Part shown: positions 35,229 to 43,846 of the stretch, one piece after another
Layout of the letters: every line of letters starts with the position of its first letter
How positions within the stretch are numbered: position 1 is the stretch's first letter
Assembly: GCA_026394265.1 (NCBI GenBank)
Contig: JAPKYO010000047.1
Location: forward strand, 1 to 64,000
Direction: 5' to 3'
DNA from: Candidatus Bathyarchaeota archaeon
GTDB lineage: Archaea; Thermoproteota; Bathyarchaeia; TCS64
Length of the DNA stretch: 64,000 bases
Notes under the pieces: generated by a model
Seen by the model: the letters and a program-made list of their open reading frames with translations, nothing else
What the model was told of the DNA's origin: nothing
Database searches by the model: none
Made by a program: the position numbers and the translations under genes

Positions 35229-36379
35229 TCCTCCCACACGAGCTCATAAGGGTCAGGCGCACGAAGGCGGCGCTCACCCCCCTCTTCGCTGACTCTGAGA
35301 AGCTCAGCCTCGCCAAGACGCTGATAGCCGTCTACGGGGAGAACCGGGACAGGCGGCGGGGGGAGCTGCTTGAGGGGCTTGCGAGCTGCGAGGAGCTTGG
35401 CTACGACTTCAAGCTCGTTCGGGGGCTCGCGGCTGTGCTCGACTCCCGGTGCATCTTCGGGACGCGTTCGTTTGTGTCCCCCGTGAAGGCGAGGACGATG
35501 CTGTTTGAGGAGGCGGCGCGGCGACCCTCGATTTTAGAGAGGGATCGCGTGGAGGTTCTGGCCAAGGTGGCGGAGAGGCTCGGCGTCCCCTCCAACGACC
35601 TCGATGAGAGCATATACGCCGACCTGCTTGAGGAGCAGCACCTCATCGACTTCAAGGAGCCCTCCCCGGATGAGCTTCTACAGTTCTACAACTTCGCCCT
35701 CGCCTCAGTTGTTCTCGCCTACTCTGTGCACATAGTCGTCGGGTACTCGGGGAAGGCTGAGGGGCTGGAGAAGGCCGCGGGGGCATTAGGTGAACCAGAT
35801 ACCAAGGTCGGCTCACTGAGCGTGGAGATGAAGCCGGTGAAGCAGGTCGGCGTCCGCGGCTCAAAGATTGAGTTGCTTCTCACGCGACTCATCGAGACTA
35901 AAAACTGGAGCCTGCGCGCCGACGTCGCGTACCCACCCAGGTACAGCGAGACGAGGCCGCTTGAGCTGACCCAGAGGCTACACGGCGGGATGCTGAAGGC
36001 GGAGCCCGTCGAGGAGGAGGTTGTGATCGAGATCAAGGCCCCGGTGAGGAAGAGCAGCTTCGGGGACATCATAGTGATCGATGACGTCACCCACAGGCTC
36101 GGCATCACCGACAGGGAGCTGCTCCGGAAGGTTGAGGCGGAGAAGGTTAAGTACGTCAGGCTGCCGGGGGTGCTCGTGACGCCGGAGAAGCTGGCGGAGC
36201 TGCGCGCGGGGCTCGCGGAGGTCGAGGGGAGCGATCTAGCCGATTACAAGGCGTTCCTGAAGGGGCGTGGGTGCAAGAACCCGGTCCCCGTCCTAGAGGC
36301 GCTGGGCTACGTGGTCGAGGTCGACCCGGAGACGCGTAAGCCCATCGTGAGTCGTCTACGTCGGGGAGCGTCAAGTTAA
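35225..36379 (+). CDS. bax1: Bax1 (DUF790), nuclease partner of XPB
   Basis: 384 residues. The DUF790 family is named Bax1 for binding archaeal XPB; the two act as helicase and structure-specific nuclease. The N-terminus LIRVRRTKAALTPLFAD and the middle GSKIELLLTRLIE are family signatures, and a conserved FGDIIVIDD near residue 280 may hold nuclease acids. The TTG start overlaps the XPB stop (TTGA). Gene order XPB-Bax1 is the standard archaeal arrangement. Confidence 0.88.
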   Translation: MILPHELIRVRRTKAALTPLFADSEKLSLAKTLIAVYGENRDRRRGELLEGLASCEELGYDFKLVRGLAAVLDSRCIFGTRSFVSPVKARTMLFEEAARRPSILERDRVEVLAKVAERLGVPSNDLDESIYADLLEEQHLIDFKEPSPDELLQFYNFALASVVLAYSVHIVVGYSGKAEGLEKAAGALGEPDTKVGSLSVEMKPVKQVGVRGSKIELLLTRLIETKNWSLRADVAYPPRYSETRPLELTQRLHGGMLKAEPVEEEVVIEIKAPVRKSSFGDIIVIDDVTHRLGITDRELLRKVEAEKVKYVRLPGVLVTPEKLAELRAGLAEVEGSDLADYKAFLKGRGCKNPVPVLEALGYVVEVDPETRKPIVSRLRRGASS

Positions 36380-36414
36380 TATCGTGCCGGGCTTTAGGGG
36401 GTTCGGAGTTCGGC

Positions 36415-37020
36415 ATGGGCTGGCAGGATTATCAGGGCGCAACGACGATAGGCCTCGTCTGCAAGGGTGGGGTCATACTCGCCTCGGAGAAGCGCGTGAC
36501 GTGGGGAAACATGCTCACGAGCAGGGGCGGCATGAAGGTCTTCAAACTCAACGACAGGATAGGCCTCGCCTTCGCCGGCCTCATGAGCGACATGCAGGCG
36601 CTGACCCGGGAGGTCACGGCCTACGCCCGCCTCTACGAGCTTGAGAACAACCGGCCCATCGGCGTAAAGGCGATGGGGAAGCTCGTCAGCAACATGCTCT
36701 TCCAGCGCCGGATGTATCCGTTGCTCATGGAGACCCTCGTCGGCGGCGTGGACGAGGATGGTGCCAACCTGTTCAGCATGGACCCCGTCGGAAGCCTGAT
36801 CCCGGACCCGTTCATCACGGCGGGTACGGGTGCGGCGATCGCGATGGGTGTCATCGAGGCGGAATTCAAGGAGGGCATGAGTATGAAGGAGGGTGCCGAC
36901 CTTGCGCTCAAGGCGATCAAGGCCGCCGTGGCACGAGATATTGCCAGCGGCGACGGCGTGGACATGCTTCTCATCACCAAGGACGGTGTCGAGGAGCGCA
37001 GCATCAGCCTCAGGAAGTAG
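36415..37020 (+). CDS. Proteasome beta subunit lacking the catalytic threonine
   Basis: 201 residues, a proteasome beta fold throughout (GTGAAIAMG, SGDGVDMLLI). After an 8-residue leader (MGWQDYQG) the residue at the Thr1 position is Ala9: the sequence reads G-ATTIG where active subunits have G-TTTVG. Asp17 is Glu (SEKR), while Lys33 is kept. It cannot act as an N-terminal nucleophile hydrolase. Crenarchaeal proteasomes are known to mix active and inactive beta subunits, and this fits. It is last in the nadM-rtcA-XPB operon, 35 nt after Bax1. Confidence 0.9.
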   Translation: MGWQDYQGATTIGLVCKGGVILASEKRVTWGNMLTSRGGMKVFKLNDRIGLAFAGLMSDMQALTREVTAYARLYELENNRPIGVKAMGKLVSNMLFQRRMYPLLMETLVGGVDEDGANLFSMDPVGSLIPDPFITAGTGAAIAMGVIEAEFKEGMSMKEGADLALKAIKAAVARDIASGDGVDMLLITKDGVEERSISLRK

Positions 37021-37024
37021 GATT

Positions 37025-37780
37025 TTAGGCGGTGGCGCCGCCGTCGATGACGAGTGTTGCGCCGTTCATGAAGCTGGAGTCGTCGCTGGCGAGGAATAGT
37101 GCGCCTCTGGCGATTTCTTCTGGTTTGCCTAGTCTCTTGAGTGGGACGTCCTGTTCGAGGCTTCGGCGTCTTGCGGCGGGGTCCTGCGCCCTGTTTATGC
37201 CCTGTTCGAGCATGGGTGTCTGGGTGACTCCGGGGCAGAGGCAGTTGACGCGTATGTTTCTGTCGCCGAACTCTAGGGCGAGGGCGCGCGTTATCTGGAC
37301 GACTCCGCCCTTGGCGGCGCAGTAGGCGGCGTAGTTGCGGGCGCCGCTTATACCGATCTCCGAAGCGGTGTTGATTATGACTCCCCCTCCCTGCTTAATC
37401 ATCTCCGGGATCACATGTCTGCACCCGAGGTAGACGCTCTTCAGGTCCACGGCGATGACCCTGTCCCAGTCCTCCTCCGAGGTCTCTAGGAAGGGACGGT
37501 ACATGCCTATGCCCGCGTTGTTGTAGAGTACATCGATCCCGTTGTAGGTCTGGATGGCGAGCTTGACCGACTTCTCCCAGTCCTTCGACTTGGACACATC
37601 CGCCTTTAGGGCAACGGCTTCGGCTCCCCTTTCGCGTGCATGCTTCGCCGTCTCCTCGACTCCCTCGTTTATGTCGATGAGTGTGAGCCTCGCGCCCTCC
37701 TCGGCGAAGAGAAGTGACGCAGCCTTGCCTATGCCTGACGCCGCTCCGGTGATCAGCACCGATTTTCCATCGAGCTTCAT
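37025..37780 (-). CDS. Short-chain dehydrogenase/reductase
   Basis: A 251-residue SDR oxidoreductase. The NAD(P) site is TGAASGIG near residues 11-18, an Asp (LIDIN) after beta-2 favours NAD, the NNAG motif is near 89, and the catalytic Ser-Tyr-Lys are in NTASEIG and YAAYCAAKGG. It is FabG-like in length, and the substrate is unknown. It converges with psmB2 (4 bp between stops) and is followed upstream by a metallo-beta-lactamase-fold gene. Confidence 0.9.
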   Translation of the reverse strand: MKLDGKSVLITGAASGIGKAASLLFAEEGARLTLIDINEGVEETAKHARERGAEAVALKADVSKSKDWEKSVKLAIQTYNGIDVLYNNAGIGMYRPFLETSEEDWDRVIAVDLKSVYLGCRHVIPEMIKQGGGVIINTASEIGISGARNYAAYCAAKGGVVQITRALALEFGDRNIRVNCLCPGVTQTPMLEQGINRAQDPAARRRSLEQDVPLKRLGKPEEIARGALFLASDDSSFMNGATLVIDGGATA

Positions 37781-37831
37781 GGGTGATACGCCGCGGCGGG
37801 CGCCTTTATCTTGTTTGCCCCGCCGTGGTTT

Positions 37832-38413
37832 TTAGGCTTCTAGTGGCAGATCGTATGCGCCGTGTGCTGGGTAGACCCGCGTTACCTTCATTGAGCGGAG
37901 TCTCACCCAATCGTTGGCGACGTCTGATCCCTCCGGGGCACCGTTCGGAGGTGGGAGGTCGCCGGTGAATGCTATCCCCTCGTCTAGGATCAACGTCACG
38001 TGATCCTGACCGTGCCCGGTTGTGGAGATGATCTCGCCGTCGATACCGAGGTTTCTTAGGAAAACCCTGCTATCCCCGAATTTCAGCAGTATGTTGCCTT
38101 CTTCTCTTATCTCGTGGAAGACCATCGGCGGTCTGATGAACTTTCTCTGGATGTTCAGGTGTTCCCTCTGGCTCTCCAATACGATGAGCTTCGCGCCCTT
38201 GTCCTTCAACTCCTGGGCGATGGCGCCGTGATCCATGTGGTAGTGCGTCACGAGGACGTGCGTGACATCCTTTATCGATAAGCCCTCGTTTGTCAGGCTC
38301 GCCTTTAGCTCTTGCATCCCTCCGGGCCAGCCGACATCGATTAACAGCTTCGCCTTCTCGGTGACTAGGAGGTAGCAGTTGACCGACCTGTATCCGACGT
38401 TTAGTATCTTCAC
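37832..38413 (-). CDS. Metallo-beta-lactamase-fold hydrolase
   Basis: 193 residues with the metal motif THYHMDHG near residue 56, a following STTGHGQDH and a last ligand in FTGDLPPP and PAHG. It resembles glyoxalase-II-like or lactamase-type MBL hydrolases. The substrate is not evident. It lies 51 nt upstream of the SDR gene on the same strand. Confidence 0.85.
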   Translation of the reverse strand: MKILNVGYRSVNCYLLVTEKAKLLIDVGWPGGMQELKASLTNEGLSIKDVTHVLVTHYHMDHGAIAQELKDKGAKLIVLESQREHLNIQRKFIRPPMVFHEIREEGNILLKFGDSRVFLRNLGIDGEIISTTGHGQDHVTLILDEGIAFTGDLPPPNGAPEGSDVANDWVRLRSMKVTRVYPAHGAYDLPLEA

Positions 38414-38495
38414 GGCTGCTCCTCCCGGTTGCTCACCGTCAACGTGCCGAAGCTGAAAAAGGCTTTTAACTCCGTTGAGGGTTTGAAGGGGCGTT

Positions 38496-38570
38496 GGGCG
38501 CGTAGATTAGTAGTAGATCGCCTGCCTCGCACGCAGGAGGTCAGGGGTTCAATTCCCCTCGCGTCCACCA
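38496..38570 (+). tRNA. tRNA-Ala (anticodon CGC), CCA encoded
   Basis: Full cloverleaf: acceptor GGGCGCG/CGCGTCC, anticodon stem CCTGC/GCAGG with loop CTCGCAC (anticodon CGC, alanine), T-arm GGGG TTCAATT CCCC, discriminator A and genomic CCA (38568-38570). A TTTTAAC element lies ~27 nt upstream. Confidence 0.93.
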
Positions 38571-38831
38571 CATCCCCTAAAAATTACTTCTACTCCTCCC
38601 CAGTTTTAGACTACATTCGCCATCTGGAGACGTATCGAGAAGCTGAGAAGTTCATTATTATCCTTAAAACCTCGACATTTACTATCCATACAACGTATAT
38701 TCTGGAAATAAACGTTTAAATATCCTACCCATCACCTCACACGAAATATAGTGAATAAAAAGTGGGGATACTTCTCGGGAAAAACCACGACTCATCCTAA
38801 TACGCAGCGTCTTGTGGTGGAATGTTAACTA

Positions 38832-40778
38832 TTGATTGAGTCCCTCTACCAGATCGGCCTGCTCATCCTCATCCTGAGTATACTGTTTCCCCTCACGATA
38901 TTCCTCAAGAAGAGCGCCGTCCCCCGGACCCTGTCAAACATATCCCTGATACTATCCTCACTCCTGCTCTCCGTGGCGTCTGTGCTGCTTCTGCTCCAAG
39001 GCGGCGAAGTAACCATCACGAGTTATATGTTCGCCCCGAACCTCACACTCTCATTATCCGTCGACCGCCTCTCAGCATTCTTCATCCTCGTAATAGCCAT
39101 CGTGAGCTTCAGCGTCGCGGTCTTCTCCCCCGGGTACCTCCACCACCTCGAATCCGAGCGCCGCAGGAGCATAGTCACCTCCGCGACGAGCCTCTTCGTC
39201 GCCTCGATGCTGCTGCTGGTGATCTCCCGCGACATCTTCTCATTCCTCCTCTTCTGGGAGGCGATGTCCCTCTCCTCGTTCATGTTGGTAATGACGAACT
39301 ATGAGGAGCGGGAGGCGGGGAAGGCTGGGCTGTTCTACTTCGCGATGACGCAGCTGAGCACGATGTGCCTGATGTCGGGTTTCCTCGCCCTCTACGCGTT
39401 GACGGGCTCTTACTCGATACCCTTCGCGGGTGTCGTGGACCCCGTCGCCCTCAGTGTCGTCTTCGTCGTTCTCTTCGTCGGCTTCGGCATCAAGGCGGGC
39501 GTGGTGCCCTTCCACAAGTGGCTTCCATATGCCCACCCGGCGAGCCCCTCGAACATCTCCGCCCTAATGTCGGGGGTCATGATCAAGGTCGCCATCTACG
39601 GCCTGATCCGATTCGTCTCCGGCGTCGCCTCCCCGCCCCTATGGTGGGGCAGCCTCATACTCGTCGCCGGCACAGTATCCGCCGTCCTAGGCGTCATCTA
39701 CGCCATGAAGGAGCACGACGTCAAGCGCCTACTCGCCTACCACAGCATCGAGAACATCGGCATCATACTCATCGCCTACGGCCTCTCCGTGACATTCACC
39801 GGCTACGGCCTAGCCGACCTCGCCAACCTCTGCCTCGTCGCCGCACTCTTCCACACCCTCAACCACGCACTCTTCAAGAGTCTCCTATTCATGACCGCGG
39901 GCTCAGTCATCAACGCCACCGGGGTCAGGAACGTCGAGGAGCTGGGCGGGTTGATCAAGAGGATGCCGTACACGGCTGTCCTCTTCCTCGTCGGCGCAGT
40001 CGCCATCTCCGGGCTGCCCCCATTCAACGGCTTCGTAAGCGAACTCATGATATTCCAGGCCTTCCTCAGCGGCTGGCGCGTCGGCGGCCCGCTGGAGTCC
40101 GCCGTGATGCTGACGTGCCTCGCCGTCTTCGCGTTGACGAGCGCCCTCGCCGCCGCCTGCTTCGTGAAGCTCTTCGGCACGATGTTCCTGGCCATGCCCC
40201 GGTCCGAGGAGGCGGCTGAGGCGCACGAGGTCGGCCTCGGCATGCTCGTCGGCCCCGCCGTCCCTGCGGCGCTCTGCATACTCCTCGGCGTATTCTCCTA
40301 CCAGATACTCGCACCCATGGGACTCGGCGCATACGTGCCCAACATGGCCGTCTTCGGCCTCGCATTGCTCGCCACGGGCGCCGTCGTATTCGCCTCTGTG
40401 CGCCTACTCGCCTCCCGCGAGACACGCGTCACCGAGACGTGGGGCTGCGGCATCCCGAAGCAGGACCCGCGGATGGAGTACACGCCCTCTGGCTTCTCGG
40501 AGCCCATCATGGTTATCTTCAAGCAGATATACCGCACGCAGGAGCGCCTCGACCTCACCTACTACGACAGGAACCGCGTCATCCTCCGCGGCGGCCTCGC
40601 CGAGATACGCCTCTTCAAGCTGTTCGAAGAGAGGCTCTACCTCCCAGTGGCACGCGCCGCGCTGCGCGTATCGGAGGCGCTGAACAGGGCGCAGGAGGAC
40701 CAGCTCTCCGACACCTACCTGCTATACATCTTCGCGGCGTGCCTAGTGCTGCTCATCGCCGGGGGGCTGTTCCTATGA
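38832..40778 (+). CDS. hyfB: HyfB/HycC-like antiporter-type membrane subunit
   Basis: A 648-residue protein with about 14-16 helices, of the proton-pumping NuoL/M/N family. The key charged residues are kept: Glu in LLFWEAMSL (near 143), Lys in GFGIKAGVVPFHKWLPYAHPA (near 220), and further Lys/His in helices 7-12 (HSIENIG, HALFKSLLF). It should move H+ or Na+ across the membrane. The TTG start follows a GTGGTGG. It overlaps the next gene by 4 nt (ATGA). This starts a six-gene operon. Confidence 0.9.
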   Translation: MIESLYQIGLLILILSILFPLTIFLKKSAVPRTLSNISLILSSLLLSVASVLLLLQGGEVTITSYMFAPNLTLSLSVDRLSAFFILVIAIVSFSVAVFSPGYLHHLESERRRSIVTSATSLFVASMLLLVISRDIFSFLLFWEAMSLSSFMLVMTNYEEREAGKAGLFYFAMTQLSTMCLMSGFLALYALTGSYSIPFAGVVDPVALSVVFVVLFVGFGIKAGVVPFHKWLPYAHPASPSNISALMSGVMIKVAIYGLIRFVSGVASPPLWWGSLILVAGTVSAVLGVIYAMKEHDVKRLLAYHSIENIGIILIAYGLSVTFTGYGLADLANLCLVAALFHTLNHALFKSLLFMTAGSVINATGVRNVEELGGLIKRMPYTAVLFLVGAVAISGLPPFNGFVSELMIFQAFLSGWRVGGPLESAVMLTCLAVFALTSALAAACFVKLFGTMFLAMPRSEEAAEAHEVGLGMLVGPAVPAALCILLGVFSYQILAPMGLGAYVPNMAVFGLALLATGAVVFASVRLLASRETRVTETWGCGIPKQDPRMEYTPSGFSEPIMVIFKQIYRTQERLDLTYYDRNRVILRGGLAEIRLFKLFEERLYLPVARAALRVSEALNRAQEDQLSDTYLLYIFAACLVLLIAGGLFL

Positions 40779-41716
40779 TAGACTCACTGGCATACGTCGC
40801 CCTGAACACGCTCACGTTCCTCCTCGTCTCCCCGCTCTTCGTCAGCCTCATCAAGAAGGTGAAGGCGTGGTGCCAGGGGAGGCGCGGCCCACCGCTCCTG
40901 CAGACCTACTACAACCTCGCCAAGCTGGCGCGTAAGGAGGTCGTCTACTCCTCCACCTCGTCGTGGGTGATGCGCTTCACGCCGTACCTTAGCATGTCGG
41001 TGCTCATAGTGGCATCCATCGCGGTGCCCCTCGTCCTCGTCCCCGGCGACATCTGGGGCCTCGGCAACGTCATCCTCCTCGTCTACGCGCTGGCGCTCGC
41101 AAAGTTCTTCATGGCGCTCTCGGGGCTCGACGCTGGGAGCACATTCGGGGGCATGGGGAGCAGCCGGGAGATGAGCATATCCGCCGTCTTCGAGCCCGTC
41201 GTCATCATGGTCTTCGCCGCCCTCAGCTACCTGCTACACACGACGGACGTCCCGCAGATGCTGGGGCTCGGCATAGACAACCCCCTCGTACTCGCCCACC
41301 CCACACTCATACTGCTCCTCATCAGCCTCTTCATAATCCTCATAGTCGAGACCGCCCGCGTGCCCGTCGACAACCCGGAGACACACCTCGAACTCACGAT
41401 GATACACGAGGCCATGATCCTCGAACAGAGTGGGAGGAACCTTGCCCTCATGGAGTACTCGTACGCGCTGAAGAACACGCTCTTCATCGCCCTGCTCGTC
41501 AACCTCGCCTTCCCCGTTGGGCTGACGGCTGAACTATCCGCGGCCTCGCTGGTCATCGGCCTTGTGCTCTTCCTCGTCAAGGGCGTCGCGGCCTCCGTCG
41601 TCATCGGCCTCGTCGAGTCCTCGCTCGCCAAGTACCGCCTCTTCAGGATACCCAGCATGTTCACCGTCGTCCTGTTCTTCTCCTTCCTCACGATCATCCT
41701 GGAGGTCTTCGGGTGA
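40775..41716 (+). CDS. hyfC: HyfC/HycD-like (NuoH-type) membrane subunit
   Basis: 313 residues, eight helices, related to NuoH, the subunit that joins membrane and soluble arms. Motifs: KKVKAWCQGRRGPPLLQTYYNLAKL, VETARVPVDNPETHLELTM and IHEAMILEQSG. A longer frame back to 40439 is an overlap of hyfB; the real ATG is at 40775. It overlaps hyfE by 4 nt. The acidic residues of the quinone-like channel are kept, though the soluble partners lack cofactors (see findings). Confidence 0.92.
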   Translation: MIDSLAYVALNTLTFLLVSPLFVSLIKKVKAWCQGRRGPPLLQTYYNLAKLARKEVVYSSTSSWVMRFTPYLSMSVLIVASIAVPLVLVPGDIWGLGNVILLVYALALAKFFMALSGLDAGSTFGGMGSSREMSISAVFEPVVIMVFAALSYLLHTTDVPQMLGLGIDNPLVLAHPTLILLLISLFIILIVETARVPVDNPETHLELTMIHEAMILEQSGRNLALMEYSYALKNTLFIALLVNLAFPVGLTAELSAASLVIGLVLFLVKGVAASVVIGLVESSLAKYRLFRIPSMFTVVLFFSFLTIILEVFG

Positions 41717-42399
41717 TGGACGCCGCCTTCATCGCCGAGGTGATTCGTATCCTGCTTGTTCTCGTCGTCGTCACGGCGGCGGCGATAATCGTTGTGAGGG
41801 ACATACCATTCCTCTTCACCGGGTACGCCTTCCAGTCCCTGCTGCTCGCCCTCGTCGCGTTTGCCCTCTACGCGGAGACGGGGGAGCTATCTCTCATAGG
41901 CGTCGGTGTGGCCACCATCGTCAGCAAGACGCTGCTCATTCCCCGCTTCATGGGTAAGATACACGGGGACATGAAGATTCGCCGAGACGTCGAGTTCCAC
42001 ATACTCAGCCCAACGACCAGCGTCATCCTCAGCGCTGCGATACTCTTCGTCGTCCACTACTCCTTCCAGCGATTCGCCGCCGTGCTCGAACTCGATACAG
42101 TTCACTACCTTGGCACCATATTCGGCATACTCCTCACCTTCATGGGGCTGCTCGTCATGTTCAGCAGGAGGAAGCCGATCACGAAGATCGTGGGCTACTT
42201 GACGATGGAGAATGGCGTCCTGCTCTTCAGCCTCTTCTTCGCGGCGCTCCCCCTCGTCTTCGAGGTCATAGTGACCGTGGACCTGATCGTGCTCGTGCTG
42301 CTGTCGACGATCCTCGCCTTCGGGGAGGACTCGGACGTGGACGCGTTCCAGCGGAGGCTCGTGCCTTTCAGGACGTGGATTCTGGAGGAAGAAGATTGA
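41713..42399 (+). CDS. hyfE: HyfE-like membrane subunit
   Basis: 228 residues with about six helices, related to HyfE (NuoK-like). Conserved features: RDIPFLFTGYAFQSLLLAL-type helix, KTLLIPRFM, and GYLTMENGVLLF with the membrane Glu. GTG 41713 overlaps hyfC by 4 nt; ATG 41716 is equally possible. It should take part in ion translocation. Confidence 0.88.
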   Translation: MMDAAFIAEVIRILLVLVVVTAAAIIVVRDIPFLFTGYAFQSLLLALVAFALYAETGELSLIGVGVATIVSKTLLIPRFMGKIHGDMKIRRDVEFHILSPTTSVILSAAILFVVHYSFQRFAAVLELDTVHYLGTIFGILLTFMGLLVMFSRRKPITKIVGYLTMENGVLLFSLFFAALPLVFEVIVTVDLIVLVLLSTILAFGEDSDVDAFQRRLVPFRTWILEEED

Positions 42400-43841
42400 T
42401 CGAACTCTATGCGTTGCTCTGCGTCGCGGCGCTCGCCGTCGTCGTCATCTCGAAGGACCGGAGGCTGATGAACGCCGCCACGGTGGTTGACGCCGCTGGC
42501 TGCCTCGCGTTGGCGGTCTACGGCCTCGCCGCCGTCCCCATGCCCGTCTACTACCTCGCCGACCGTCTATTCGCCCTCACGAACCTGGGGCTCTACATGG
42601 TTGCCTCCGCCTCCGCCGTCTTCCTCCTCGCCGCCGTCTACAGCGACGGTTACGTCCCCGATCTGCTTAACATGGGCGCCATGAAGAGGGAGAACCTCCG
42701 CCTCTTCTACGTCTCATTCAACCTGCTCCTGCTGTCCGTGATCCTTGCATTCCTGTCAAACAGCCTCGCCCTGTTCTGGGTCTTCACCGAGTTGACCACC
42801 CTCTTCTCATGTGTCCTGATCATCTCGGTCAGGGACCGGGGGGTTATCCACGCGGCGTTGAACTACGTTTTCATCGCCTCGGCGGCCATGATCTTCAGCT
42901 TCATGGGCATCCTGATGGTCTACGCCCTGACCCAGCGGGGAGGCGGGGTCGTCGCCCTCAACTGGGACAGCCTCGCCGCGGGTGCCTCGTCGTTCAACCC
43001 GTCGCTGCTCGGCTTGGCGGCGGTATTCATGTTCATAGGCTTCGCTGCGAAGGCGGCTGTGGCCCCGTTCCACACGGGGCTCGCCCCCGTCTACGGTAGG
43101 GGCCCGGTCATCTTCAGCATCCTCTCCGGGTCGCTCCTCACCATCGGTGTGTACGGGCTGATACGCGTCAACTCGGTCGTCGCGGCGACGGCTGCTGCCC
43201 CCACTTTCTCGATGATACTAATCTGCTTCGGCGTCTTCACCATCGCCGTCGCGGGGTTCACTATGCTCGCACAGAGGCGGCTGCGCCGGCTATTCGCGTT
43301 CTCTAGCGTGGAGAACATGGGCGTCGCCCTCATCGCGGTGGGGGTCGGGACACCCGTGGCGTTGCTCTGGGTGCTCTACCACGTCGCCGCCCACGCCCTC
43401 GCTAAGGCTCTCATCTTCTTCTCACACGGGATTCTGCGTGTGCAGTACCGCAGCGTCGATGACGAGAAGGTCGTAAACCTGATCCGGCTCCAGCCACTCG
43501 CCTTCGCCGGGCTCATCGTCGGGTCCGCCGCGGTGATCGGCGCGCCCCTGCTGCCCATCTTCATGTCGAAGTTCTTCATACTCAGCGAGTTGGCACGCCT
43601 GTCGCCGATCCTCCTCGGGTTAACCATACTGTTGCTGGCTGTGGTGGCGATCGCCGTCGGCTACTCACTGATGCGCGTTGTTACCCGGGTCGAGGGCGGC
43701 GGGCCGGAGGCCGTGGCGATTCCCTCCTCGATGAGGGCCCCGATAGTCGCCTTGATCCTGATACTGTTCGTACTCGGCTTAGCCATGCCCGAGGGGCTGA
43801 GGGCAGTCCTGGCGGGCGCCCTCGCCGAGCTTGGAGTCTGA
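42396..43841 (+). CDS. hyfF: HyfF-like antiporter-type membrane subunit
   Basis: 481 residues, about 14 helices, a second NuoL/M/N relative. The Glu in FWVFTELTTL, the Lys in GFAAKAAVAPFH and the ENMG/HALAKALIFF motifs of the family are present; the usual WLPDAH loop is replaced by HTGLAPVYGRGP. I start at TTG 42396, where TTGA overlaps the hyfE stop, rather than an earlier frame start at 42375. With hyfB it gives two potential ion channels. Confidence 0.85.
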   Translation: MIELYALLCVAALAVVVISKDRRLMNAATVVDAAGCLALAVYGLAAVPMPVYYLADRLFALTNLGLYMVASASAVFLLAAVYSDGYVPDLLNMGAMKRENLRLFYVSFNLLLLSVILAFLSNSLALFWVFTELTTLFSCVLIISVRDRGVIHAALNYVFIASAAMIFSFMGILMVYALTQRGGGVVALNWDSLAAGASSFNPSLLGLAAVFMFIGFAAKAAVAPFHTGLAPVYGRGPVIFSILSGSLLTIGVYGLIRVNSVVAATAAAPTFSMILICFGVFTIAVAGFTMLAQRRLRRLFAFSSVENMGVALIAVGVGTPVALLWVLYHVAAHALAKALIFFSHGILRVQYRSVDDEKVVNLIRLQPLAFAGLIVGSAAVIGAPLLPIFMSKFFILSELARLSPILLGLTILLLAVVAIAVGYSLMRVVTRVEGGGPEAVAIPSSMRAPIVALILILFVLGLAMPEGLRAVLAGALAELGV

Positions 43842-43846
43842 GCGCC

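Noticed and set aside
40439..41716. A 425-residue frame for HyfC with a long N-terminal extension
   Set aside because: The extension is the out-of-frame overlap with hyfB; ATG 40775 with an ATGA overlap is the natural start.
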